Positions 1 to 6,086 of a DNA stretch of 6,565 bases are shown here, one piece after another. A program made the position numbers and the translations under genes. A model generated the notes under the pieces. That model was not told the origin of the DNA. It did not search any database and saw only the letters and a program-made list of their open reading frames with translations. Source of the stretch: JBDTMC01 sp039934475 (GTDB lineage Bacteria > Acidobacteriota > Terriglobia > Bryobacterales > Bryobacteraceae); NCBI GenBank assembly GCA_039934475.1, contig JBDTMC010000447.1, positions 1 to 6,565 on the forward strand. The letters are read 5' to 3'. The first letter of the stretch is position 1, and every line of letters starts with the position of its first letter.

Positions 1-568
1 AGCCGGCTTCGGGATTGATTGTGGCGAATACAAGATAGAGGCCGGCCTCAGCGGCATTTGTGATCCACATCTTGCGGCCATTGAGTAGGAAGTGATCGCC
101 AGCGTCGGTGGCCTGAGTGGTGAGGGCGAAGGCGTCGGAACCCGAACCGGCTTCGGAGAGGGCGTAAGCACCGAGGGTGTCGGTAGCCAGACGCGGCAGC
201 AGACGCTGCTTTTGCTCGTCGTTGGCCCAGCGCATAATGGCGTTATTGACGAGGGTGTTCTGGACGTCCACAATGACACTGGCCGAGGGATCGACGGCGG
301 CTATCTCTTCGATCGCGAGTATGGATTGGAAGAAGCGGCCGCCATGGCCGCCATACTCCTCCGGGATGTCGATGCCCATCAGTCCAACGTCGAACAGCTG
401 CTTCAGAATGTCCTTGCGAAAGATGGCCTTCTCGTCCATCTCCCGGACCCACGGGGCAATTTGTTCCCGCGCAAAGCGGCGAACTGTCGCCTGGAACATT
501 CGTTCTTCGTCGGTGAGGGCAGTCAGGGGACGGGATTCGTTTTCCAGCGACTCAGCGGCAGTGGACAT
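1..568 (-). CDS. Acyl-CoA dehydrogenase, short/branched-chain type (N-terminal 189 residues; C-terminus outside window)
   Basis: This FAD enzyme oxidises acyl-CoA thioesters to 2,3-enoyl-CoA in fatty-acid or branched-chain amino-acid breakdown, in the cytoplasm, passing electrons to ETF. I translated the minus strand from ATG at 568-566; the frame stays open to the window edge. Visible family signatures are a helical N-terminal domain starting LTDEERMFQATVRRFAREQI (about 17-36), IPEEYGG at 68-74, the FAD/substrate motif LSEAGSGSDAFAL at 137-149, and KMWITNA at 166-172. The SEAGSGSDAFAL wording resembles short/branched-chain (ACADSB-like) members more than medium-chain ones. The full family length is about 380-390 residues, so roughly half is present. 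The catalytic glutamate lies in the missing C-terminal part and cannot be checked. A GAGGAG ribosome binding site sits 5 nt before the ATG, which fixes the start. Substrate chain length is inferred, not shown. Confidence 0.93.
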   Translation of the reverse strand, partial: MSTAAESLENESRPLTALTDEERMFQATVRRFAREQIAPWVREMDEKAIFRKDILKQLFDVGLMGIDIPEEYGGHGGRFFQSILAIEEIAAVDPSASVIVDVQNTLVNNAIMRWANDEQKQRLLPRLATDTLGAYALSEAGSGSDAFALTTQATDAGDHFLLNGRKMWITNAAEAGLYLVFATINPEAG

Positions 569-573
569 CACAT

Positions 574-579
574 CTCCTC
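574..579 (-). promoter_or_regulatory. Ribosome binding site of the acyl-CoA dehydrogenase
   Basis: Read on the minus strand this is GAGGAG, ending 5 nt before the ATG at 568. It supports that start codon over the next in-frame methionine (residue 24). Confidence 0.75.
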
Positions 580-581
580 GG

Positions 582-609
582 GTTAGATGCCGGATTCCCT
601 CAGTCTAAC
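582..609. repeat. Inverted repeat GTTAGA-N16-TCTAAC upstream of the acyl-CoA dehydrogenase
   Basis: Six-base perfect arms at 582-587 and 604-609 are separated by 16 nt, immediately upstream of the ribosome binding site. The geometry suits a dimeric repressor site or a weak leader hairpin, but six-base arms can arise by chance. Function is unproven. Confidence 0.3.
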
Positions 610-748
610 TCACAGAAGTGGGGGTGGAAGGCGTTACCTCCGCCGCGAGGCACCCGACGCCGGCGGTGAGGCCGACGAGGTGGACCGGATGCCTTCGCGA
701 CTAGAGCCCGAGAACCTGGTAACTGAAGAAATTTAAAGGCCTAAAATA

Positions 749-774
749 GGGCCGGCTGCAAGGTCAGCCGGCCC
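749..774 (-). terminator. Probable intrinsic terminator after the minus-strand membrane protein gene
   Basis: A perfect 10-bp stem GGGCCGGCTG/CAGCCGGCCC (749-758 with 765-774) encloses a 6-nt loop. Read on the minus strand it is followed by TATTTTAGG, a short U-rich run, so it fits termination of the gene ending at 859, whose stop lies 84 bp upstream in that direction. The U tract is imperfect, so efficiency is uncertain. On the plus strand the hairpin is followed by GTGGGG, which does not fit a terminator. Confidence 0.65.
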
Positions 775-858
775 GTGGGGGACGGAAAGCCGCTCTCTCA
801 GCCTAACCGCCCAACCTTTGCGGCGGCGCAATAGGGCGCCGGTCGCAAACTCGAAATT

Positions 859-1671
859 TCATGCGGCACTCCGGTTGCGGTGAGAGACCCGCATCGGCGC
901 CGGCTCAACAGGGGACACTGGGCTAACAACTCCCTCACGTACCGGCTGCAGAAGGCGCCATACCGGGCCGGCCAAAACTGCGAACCCGTAAAGTAGCGCC
1001 ACAATACCCAGACACTGAATCGTGTACAAAAGCCACGCCACCGTCGAACTTGGCGCAAGCGAAGTGAGACCTCGCCACGTGAGGACGCGGATGACTTCCC
1101 CAAACGCATCCCAGCGTGTGTATAGGACGCGGAACCGCGACTCGTCCATACTCACCAGAACCAGACATCCCCATATCCCAACACCAGCCACCGCTCCAGC
1201 AAACCGGGCAATGCCTCCGGCTAGCGGAATCTTCCGAACGCGGAAGAGCGGCGCCGCAGGCAGTAAGAGCAACGCGGCGAGAATATTAAAAGCTCCCCAA
1301 CCGAGTTCGACGCCGGCAGCGAGCCGAAGAGATGACGAGGCCGCTAGCAGAACAATCGCAATCTGCCAAGCCCTCGCGCGTTGAGACCACAAATCCACAG
1401 ACGTCAAAACCATCCCGAAACCCAACGTCGTCAAAACGACGGACCACTGACCGAGGCCGCCCCAAATGCGGGGAGGCCAAAGCGCCGCCATGCCTGCGAT
1501 AGCAACCACCACGGCGCCGGCGCGAGGAAACCACACTCCCACTCCGGCCGCGCGACACGCCCGATAGTTACTCAGCCCGTTCGAAAGCGAAGGTGTCGAG
1601 AACCGGTAAGGCCGCATCGTTAGATTCGTTCCGAAGGCTGTAGCAGGCATCAAAGCTGACAATCCCAGCAT
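859..1671 (-). CDS. Uncharacterised multi-pass membrane protein, 270 aa
   Basis: I do not recognise a family. Hydrophobic stretches near residues 51-67, 76-94, 101-117, 125-143, 152-174 and 210-237 suggest about six membrane segments. Between the fifth and sixth lies a more polar part with Asp, Glu and several Arg (about 175-209), probably a loop. The C-terminus (about 243-270) is polar, Pro- and Arg-containing, and probably soluble. I see no catalytic motif, metal-binding cluster or transporter signature. The start taken is ATG at 1671-1669; AAGGGG lies upstream but too far for a good Shine-Dalgarno. Later methionines at residues 8 and 20 are alternatives, the latter preceded by a weak GGAACGA. 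The gene is divergent from the cytochrome gene, and a terminator-like hairpin follows it, so it is probably monocistronic. Antisense open frames over it lack protein-like features. Confidence 0.65.
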   Translation of the reverse strand: MLGLSALMPATAFGTNLTMRPYRFSTPSLSNGLSNYRACRAAGVGVWFPRAGAVVVAIAGMAALWPPRIWGGLGQWSVVLTTLGFGMVLTSVDLWSQRARAWQIAIVLLAASSSLRLAAGVELGWGAFNILAALLLLPAAPLFRVRKIPLAGGIARFAGAVAGVGIWGCLVLVSMDESRFRVLYTRWDAFGEVIRVLTWRGLTSLAPSSTVAWLLYTIQCLGIVALLYGFAVLAGPVWRLLQPVREGVVSPVSPVEPAPMRVSHRNRSAA

Positions 1672-1951
1672 GGGGCCTACAACCCCTTCACGCCCATCGC
1701 CCCGGTAGGCTACAGGCGGTGACTTTAATACGGAGAAAATCGGGCACCGTACATTCTAAATCAGTCTTAACGGTCTGAAACACATTTAATTTGACTTCGT
1801 AAACAATTGGAAAAAGGGAACTTAGCGAATGGCAAGGGGGAATACATCACAAATGCGGCAAATTAGCGTGATAGCATGATCTCACCGCAGTATGCGAAGG
1901 CCCATTTCCGGTCCGGAGCGCGCTGGGGTTTTCGAAACGAGGAAATTGAAG
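1672..1951. other. Divergent intergenic region between the membrane protein and the small cytochrome gene
   Basis: About 280 bp that is more AT-rich than its flanks in the middle (roughly 1725-1880), as expected for a region with promoters for both directions. Candidate elements are TTGACT at 1791-1796 (plus) and TAGAAT read on the minus strand near 1752-1757. Neither has a convincing partner box at 16-18 nt, so I do not call promoters. TTAGCG occurs at 1822 and 1863, as half of the operator-like element seen near 6087-6167, but without a proper second half. Confidence 0.5.
1939..1943 (+). promoter_or_regulatory. Ribosome binding site deciding the start of the small cytochrome
   Basis: GAGGA, 8 nt before ATG at 1952. 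It selects this start over the in-frame ATG at 1892, which would add 20 polar residues in front of an otherwise normal signal peptide. Confidence 0.8.
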
Positions 1952-2158
1952 ATGCTTAAGAAACTGCTTGTTCCTGCCGGGATTCTATTTGCCGGAATGG
2001 TGATCTCATCCTCTCTCACTGTGGCCAAGCCGGCCTATGCGAAGAAGGAGAGCAAGAAGTGCATCGATTGCCACGTCAAGGCAGGATCGAAGGATCTCAA
2101 CGACATGGGCAAATACTACCAGGAGCACAAGTCGCTCGACGGCTACAAAGCGAAATAG
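1952..2158 (+). CDS. Very small exported mono-heme c-type cytochrome candidate, 68 aa
   Basis: The protein begins MLKK, then has a hydrophobic core (about 5-24) and a likely signal peptidase I site after AYA at residue 30, so it should be exported. The mature chain of about 38 residues carries one heme-attachment motif, CIDCH at 37-41, for covalent heme c fixed by the cytochrome c maturation machinery. Met52 and His59 are possible second axial ligands. The rest is polar and rich in Lys (KKESKK before the motif, KSLDGYKAK at the end). Typical class I cytochromes c are 80-120 residues, so this is a minimal form, perhaps a small electron carrier or a subunit of a larger complex; its partner is not in the window. 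The start is chosen from the GAGGA site 8 nt upstream. The upstream in-frame ATG at 1892 is less likely. The gene stands alone and converges on the PyrE-like gene. Confidence 0.82.
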   Translation: MLKKLLVPAGILFAGMVISSSLTVAKPAYAKKESKKCIDCHVKAGSKDLNDMGKYYQEHKSLDGYKAK

Positions 2159-2167
2159 TGCATGATT

Positions 2168-2192
2168 GGGCGGACGCGAATACAGTCCGCCC
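2168..2192. terminator. Hairpin between convergent genes, probable shared terminator
   Basis: A perfect 8-bp stem GGGCGGAC/GTCCGCCC (2168-2175 with 2185-2192) has a 9-nt loop. It lies in the 50-bp gap between the cytochrome stop (2158) and the PyrE-like stop (2209). It is followed on the plus strand by TTCCTCC, and no strong T run is present on either side. Position favours a bidirectional terminator; the lack of a clean U tract lowers confidence. Confidence 0.55.
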
Positions 2193-2208
2193 TTCCTCCG
2201 TCAGTTAC

Positions 2209-2814
2209 CTATACCCACACTTTCTGAATCGGCACGGCCAACTCTTCCCATTTCTGTCCGTCGGAGTAGTATTCCCCATCCAGCTTGGCCAGATAGTAAA
2301 AGGGCAGCGCTCCAATGTTAGGTGTCTCCGGCGTGGGCTGATAGACGATGACGGCAAGACCGACCACCTCTCCGCCTTGCGATTCCACCAGCGCCTTTAG
2401 CTCAGTCAGCTTCTTGCCCGTGCGAAGAATATCATCCACCAGCAATACTTTTTCGCCTTTGGCAATTTCCAGGAACTGGCGAAAACGCAGCGCGCCGCCC
2501 TCGCCGGCTTCCGCCCAATAGACCTGATTGGCGCGAAGTGCTTCGCAGACTCCGTAGGCCACCGGCAGCCCGCCAGTGGCGGGAGCAACGATCGATAGTT
2601 CGGGGATAATAGCGCGAATCTCCTGATTGGCGCGCAGTAAACGGGTCAATCCTACACTGAGGATCTTGGCCGTTTGAAAGTGGCGCATAGCCAGCGCCAC
2701 TTGCAAATACTTTGTGGCTCGTAACCCGTTTGGGTATTCGAAATAACCGTCCCGAAGCGCTCCGGTGTCTCGCAGCAGCTTCAGCACTTCCTCCTGCGTC
2801 GGTACGAGGTGCAT
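2209..2814 (-). CDS. Orotate phosphoribosyltransferase-like protein (PyrE-like type I PRTase), 201 aa
   Basis: Type I phosphoribosyltransferases join a base to PRPP; PyrE makes OMP from orotate in pyrimidine synthesis. The PRPP-binding motif is VLLVDDILRTGKK at 123-135, with hydrophobic residues before an Asp-Asp pair and then TG. IVAPATGG at 75-82 and the N-terminal LLRDTGALRDGYF (13-25) match the opening of OPRTs, especially the Thermus-type branch as I recall it. The segment YWAEAGEGGALRFR at 99-112 sits where OPRTs carry a mobile loop with catalytic Lys; no Lys is visible there, so true OPRT activity is uncertain. I start at ATG 2814, 4 nt after the upstream stop, with AAGGAG 12 nt before it. 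An in-frame GTG at 2847 would overlap the previous gene by 29 nt. It is the last gene of the four-gene cluster. The PRTase family is safe; the substrate is inferred. Confidence 0.8.
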   Translation of the reverse strand: MHLVPTQEEVLKLLRDTGALRDGYFEYPNGLRATKYLQVALAMRHFQTAKILSVGLTRLLRANQEIRAIIPELSIVAPATGGLPVAYGVCEALRANQVYWAEAGEGGALRFRQFLEIAKGEKVLLVDDILRTGKKLTELKALVESQGGEVVGLAVIVYQPTPETPNIGALPFYYLAKLDGEYYSDGQKWEELAVPIQKVWV

Positions 2815-2818
2815 AGCC

Positions 2819-4252
2819 TCAATGGGCTCCTTTACCGCTGAGCACACGAGGTACGGTGCGCAGCATAATACTCAGATCCAGCGCCAGCGACCAATTGTCG
2901 ATGTATTCCATGTCCAATCGCATCCAGGATTCAAAGTCGAGGGTGTCGCGGCCTGCCAGCGCCCAAAGACAAGTCAGTCCCGGACGCATGCGCAGCCGCC
3001 GCCGCTGCCAACGCTTGTATTGTTCCACTTCTTCGGGCACCGCGGGGCGGGGACCCACGAGGGACATATCGCCTCGCAGGACATTCCAGAACTGCGGCAG
3101 TTCATCGAGTGAGAATTTGCGCAAGATCCGGCCGACGCTGGTCATGCGCGGGTCGTTGTGAATTTTGAATGCCGTGGTTCGCTGGTTGAGGTGCTCGAAC
3201 TGCGGCTTCAGCGCTTCGGCGTTTTCGCACATTGACCGGAACTTGAGACAGACGAAGCGCCGGCCGTTGAGACCGCAGCGTACCTGCCGGAAGAGTGCGG
3301 GGCCGGGAGAGGTCAAACGAATGAGAAGCGCGATCGCCGCCAGGAAGGGAGCGATGAGGAGCAGTGAGAATGCGGAGAATACTATGTCGATGAACCGCTT
3401 CAACATCAGCGTGATCTCATCGTGAGGCGTCGCCGAGAACGTGAGTAGCGGAGCGTGGCCCAAGTGCTCCAGGTAGACCCGGCTGTTGACGTGAGGGAAG
3501 AAATCCACGGCCAGGCGCGTCCGGACGCCTTCCTCTTCGCACAATAAGAGCAGTTCTTCGAGACCGGAGATCTCACGGCTTTCGACGGCGAAAATGACTT
3601 CGTCGATGACCCGATTGCGCAGGAGTTCCGGCAGGTCCGAGGCCGCAAAGGCGGGATAGGCGGCCTGCAGTTGGATCGTCGCGCGCACGCCGTTCTGCTC
3701 TCCGGTCCGGAGGAACCCACTCAGCCGGATGCCGTAGCTGGCCGCGCCCTCCAATAGCGACCCGATCCGAAGGGCAATTTCACCATCACCCACCACCATC
3801 ACATAGTGAGGTTTGGCAAACTCGCGCCGCACGAGCTTGGCAAGCGCGGCGGCGTTCAGACGGAACAGGCACAGGAAGGTCCAGGAGTAGAGGAGGAAGA
3901 AAACCAGAAAAGGCCGGCTGAGGTCGAATCGCAGCACATACTCGAAGAGCACGACGGCGACTGCACCGAACGCACACTGGCGGAACGCATCCAAAACTAC
4001 GACGGCGGGTAGCGCACCCTCGAGCCTTTCGTAGACCCGCATCCAGACGCCGCCCAAGACCCACACCAGCAGCGAGTAGGTGAGGAGGAGAGTGCCACCG
4101 GGGCCTGTGAAATAGAACTCGTGCTCGAAGCCCAGGATCTGCGGCAGAACGGCGAGGCGCGTTTGGTAGGCGGCTCCGAAAGCCAGTGCCGTCAGCAGGA
4201 TATCCGTAAGGGCGTATAGAACCCTGGTCTTCCGGTGATGACGGCTAAACAC
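2819..4252 (-). CDS. Polyprenyl-phosphate sugar-1-phosphate transferase (WbaP/WcaJ-type exopolysaccharide initiating enzyme), 477 aa
   Basis: This inner-membrane enzyme moves a sugar-1-phosphate from a UDP-sugar onto undecaprenyl phosphate, the first step in building exopolysaccharide, capsule or O-antigen repeats. Architecture: N-terminal hydrophobic segments (about 11-33, 52-71, 82-107, 113-137); a Rossmann-like domain opening VMVVGDGEIALRIG (151-164); a further membrane segment (about 289-312); then the bacterial sugar transferase domain. Within it I see KRFIDIVFS (285-293), TSPGPALFRQ (314-323), CLKFRSM (335-341), DELPQFWNVLRGDMSLVGPRP (383-403) with the Asp383-Glu384 pair equivalent to the catalytic dyad of PglC-type enzymes, and MRPGLTCLWALAGR (422-435). 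Length is normal for the family and no key residue is missing. The start is GTG at 4252, the first possible codon after an in-frame stop, 26 nt past the protease gene; no clear Shine-Dalgarno is seen. The sugar cannot be told from sequence. Confidence 0.93.
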   Translation of the reverse strand: MFSRHHRKTRVLYALTDILLTALAFGAAYQTRLAVLPQILGFEHEFYFTGPGGTLLLTYSLLVWVLGGVWMRVYERLEGALPAVVVLDAFRQCAFGAVAVVLFEYVLRFDLSRPFLVFFLLYSWTFLCLFRLNAAALAKLVRREFAKPHYVMVVGDGEIALRIGSLLEGAASYGIRLSGFLRTGEQNGVRATIQLQAAYPAFAASDLPELLRNRVIDEVIFAVESREISGLEELLLLCEEEGVRTRLAVDFFPHVNSRVYLEHLGHAPLLTFSATPHDEITLMLKRFIDIVFSAFSLLLIAPFLAAIALLIRLTSPGPALFRQVRCGLNGRRFVCLKFRSMCENAEALKPQFEHLNQRTTAFKIHNDPRMTSVGRILRKFSLDELPQFWNVLRGDMSLVGPRPAVPEEVEQYKRWQRRRLRMRPGLTCLWALAGRDTLDFESWMRLDMEYIDNWSLALDLSIMLRTVPRVLSGKGAH

Positions 4253-4278
4253 GTTTCGTGGTTAGCATATCACGACCA

Positions 4279-5262
4279 TCAGCGCGCTAAGCGCTGTGCC
4301 AGCATAGAGACGCCAGCCAGAGCCCCGAGGAGGATTCCGTAGTACATGAGCCCTGTGGAATCGGGTTCGTTTGCGTGGTCCTTGAGGAACAAACGGTAGC
4401 CGGCGCCGATGGCGATAAGCATCAGCATCGGCTCAGACGTCAGCAGCCAGAGGACTGCCGTCAGTCCCAACACAACGTAGCGCTGCTGCCGGGTGAGAGA
4501 ACGCCAACCACGTGCGCCGTCCAGCTGCCAGATAGGAATCAGATTGAAGAGGTTGATGGTAGCACCGAAGTGGGCGATGGCGGCCCAGGATTTCGAGCCC
4601 ATCGCATAGGCGACCAACAGTGCGAAGAGGGCGGCGCCGAGCCCGTAGATGGGCCCCGCGAGACCGACGCGCGAATCCTGGACGGGCGAGATGTGCAGTT
4701 GGCGAAGCCGGATAAAGGCGCCGAAGCCGGGAATGAACATCGGCGCGCCCGCGGCGATGCCGTACTGGCGGAGCACGATGACGTGCCCCATCTCATGAAC
4801 GTAGATAGAGAGCACACTGCCCAGTGCGAAGGCCCAGCCGTATTGCGTCCAATAGAAGCCGAGGAAGGCGACCATGGAGAGCAGAGTGCTCATCTTGGTA
4901 AGCCCCAGCAGCAGCAGCTTTCCTTTCGAGAGCACCAGCAGCACCAGCGGACCCAGCGCGGCTAATCCCTTGAACACTTTGCCTTTATTGCTGTCGGCCA
5001 GCGGAGGCGCGGGCGTGGATTCGAGGCCGGCGATTTTGGCGCTCACGCTTTCGTATTGCACCGTGTCCTGCGGTAACAGATTCAGAACGGCGCGCCAGTG
5101 CCCGACAGCGGTAGCGGTTTCCCCGCGGGCGGCGGCGTCGCGTGCCTGGGCGGCAAGCGACTCCAGTTCGCGGGCGTGTACCAGGGCACGGCACATCGGG
5201 CAACTGAGGACGCCGGCGGGAATGGTTGCCGCGCATTGCGGGCACGGTATGGGATCAGTCAC
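4279..5262 (-). CDS. Zinc-ribbon, M50 (site-2-protease-type) membrane metalloprotease, 327 aa
   Basis: M50 proteases cut membrane proteins within or next to the bilayer, often to release regulators. The catalytic zinc motif HEMGH is at 156-160 and lies in a hydrophobic helix. A second metal-ligand motif is FNLIPIWQLDGAR (239-251), where Asp248 is the expected third ligand. The N-terminus has a zinc ribbon CPQC...CPMC (Cys 7, 10, 21, 24), then a helical region (about 31-82), possibly a TPR-like pair, followed by Pro-rich linker and hydrophobic segments (about 98-121, 126-152, 200-222, 263-292, 303-322). No PDZ domain is seen. The GTG start at 5262 has GAAGG 10 nt upstream, inside the end of the preceding gene, and only 6 nt separates the two genes, so translation is probably coupled. 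Its substrate is unknown; the adjacent zinc-ribbon membrane protein is a possible partner by position only. Confidence 0.87.
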   Translation of the reverse strand: MTDPIPCPQCAATIPAGVLSCPMCRALVHARELESLAAQARDAAARGETATAVGHWRAVLNLLPQDTVQYESVSAKIAGLESTPAPPLADSNKGKVFKGLAALGPLVLLVLSKGKLLLLGLTKMSTLLSMVAFLGFYWTQYGWAFALGSVLSIYVHEMGHVIVLRQYGIAAGAPMFIPGFGAFIRLRQLHISPVQDSRVGLAGPIYGLGAALFALLVAYAMGSKSWAAIAHFGATINLFNLIPIWQLDGARGWRSLTRQQRYVVLGLTAVLWLLTSEPMLMLIAIGAGYRLFLKDHANEPDSTGLMYYGILLGALAGVSMLAQRLAR

Positions 5263-5268
5263 GCTTGA

Positions 5269-6003
5269 TCAGCCTTCAGACCGTCGATACGGACCCATTA
5301 GCAGGAGCTCCGTTCGGCCCGTCAATGCCCAAGCCTGACGCAATCCGATGACGATAATGAACAGGGAGATCGCTCCGGAGACGAAGTTGTTGGTCAGTTC
5401 CAGAAAAGGGGCGGCGAGCGCCAAACCCGCGAGTAGCAGAACCGCTTGACCTACACTTGACGGCGCAGCTTGATCGCTCTCGGCTGCCTCCGATTTGGCC
5501 GGACGCTCCTTCGCCGAATGATAAATTGCGATGGGAATATAACTGGTAGTGATGGCGAAGTAAGTCAACGCAACCGCGAGAATCTGCTGCGGTCTGCCGC
5601 CCATCCCTTTTGACGCATAACGAATGGCCTTGCCAACCATATAGCCGATCAGAATCGCCACCAATCCGATTTCAAGACCGGTAAAGATGCCCACAAGCGA
5701 ATAGATCAGAAATCCGGCAAAGGCAGCGGCGCCCCCGTAGATCAGCGCGGGCACCAGTGACAAGTGCGGCGGCGCCTGCTGTCCCGATCCAATCCTCGAC
5801 GCACAGACTGGGCACACTATGTGACCCTGGGCGTGGAAATACTCATCGACGATGGCACTCTTACAGACCGCGCATCGATCACCCGGAGCCGTAGTATCTC
5901 CGCTTACTGGCTGCGCCGTGTGAAACTGCAACTCGTCAGCCGAAGGGACAGTGGGTCCGGTGGTTTGTGGTCCTAAGGTTGGGAGCGGTCCCTGTTCCGC
6001 CAT
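5269..6003 (-). CDS. Zinc-ribbon multi-pass membrane protein of unknown function, 244 aa
   Basis: I do not recognise a named family. The start MAEQGPLPTLGPQ is followed by a Pro/Thr-rich, probably disordered stretch (1-40). A zinc-ribbon-like pair of CxxC knuckles follows: CAVC (44-47) and CPVC (64-67), with His57 and His61 between them. Hydrophobic segments follow near 84-104, 107-125, 140-160, 185-205 and 208-225, with a charged loop (about 164-182) before the last two. This suggests a cytoplasmic metal-binding head on a membrane base. The frame extends to ATG 6078, which would add a Lys/Arg-rich 25-residue piece starting MLQTTKW. Neither start has a clear Shine-Dalgarno; I prefer 6003 because it gives a conventional N-terminus, with perhaps 60% confidence. 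It is the first gene of the four-gene minus-strand cluster, 6 nt before the M50 protease, and divergent from the TetR gene. Confidence 0.78.
   Translation of the reverse strand: MAEQGPLPTLGPQTTGPTVPSADELQFHTAQPVSGDTTAPGDRCAVCKSAIVDEYFHAQGHIVCPVCASRIGSGQQAPPHLSLVPALIYGGAAAFAGFLIYSLVGIFTGLEIGLVAILIGYMVGKAIRYASKGMGGRPQQILAVALTYFAITTSYIPIAIYHSAKERPAKSEAAESDQAAPSSVGQAVLLLAGLALAAPFLELTNNFVSGAISLFIIVIGLRQAWALTGRTELLLMGPYRRSEG
5273..5277 (-). promoter_or_regulatory. Ribosome binding site of the M50 protease, inside the upstream gene
   Basis: Read on the minus strand it is GAAGG, 10 nt before the GTG start at 5262 and overlapping the last codons of the upstream zinc-ribbon membrane protein, which suggests coupled translation and supports the GTG start. 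Confidence 0.5.
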
Positions 6004-6086
6004 AGTGTGAGCGTAGTGGAGTGCCGCCGGAAACGCAAATTTCTTGAACTTTCGGTTCCATTTCGTCGTCTGTAGCATTTGCTAGG

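Larger units (their letters stand above)
569..858. other. Intergenic region between the acyl-CoA dehydrogenase and the membrane protein gene
   Basis: No convincing gene is present; open frames here are short and lack family features. It holds the dehydrogenase ribosome binding site, a 6-bp inverted repeat just upstream of it (582-609), a strong GC-rich hairpin (749-774), and a smaller perfect 6-bp stem at 824-829/836-841 with loop AATAGG, 18 nt past the stop of the membrane protein gene. I could not identify a clear -35/-10 pair for the dehydrogenase. Confidence 0.6.

Noticed and set aside
92..608. Two plus-strand open frames of 143-164 codons
   Set aside because: They lie opposite the acyl-CoA dehydrogenase, whose motifs are unmistakable; their products are low-complexity with no family features, typical of high-GC antisense frames.
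798..1109. Minus-strand open frame of 103 codons overlapping the membrane protein gene
   Set aside because: Arg/Ser/Cys-rich product in a different frame with no recognisable features; explained by the GC-rich coding sequence it overlaps.
1817..1850. Possible ECF- or sigma-54-type promoter (GGAACTT, TGGCAAGGGGG) ahead of the cytochrome
   Set aside because: The GGAACTT has no fitting -10 partner, and the TGGC lacks GC at the required spacing.
1822..1876. Two TTAGCG half-sites resembling the TetR operator element
   Set aside because: Neither has a proper CGCTAA second half; six-base matches are expected by chance.
1892..1951. Longer start for the small cytochrome, adding 20 residues
   Set aside because: It would bury the signal peptide behind a polar segment, and a good GAGGA site sits at the proper distance from ATG 1952 instead.
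2815..2847. GTG start at 2847 for the PyrE-like gene
   Set aside because: It would overlap the transferase gene by 29 nt and has no ribosome binding site; ATG 2814 lies 4 nt past the upstream stop and begins at the normal family N-terminus.
4375..4965. Plus-strand open frame of 196 codons opposite the M50 protease
   Set aside because: A Gln/Glu/Arg-rich product with no fold signatures, and the opposite strand carries intact HEMGH and LDG motifs.
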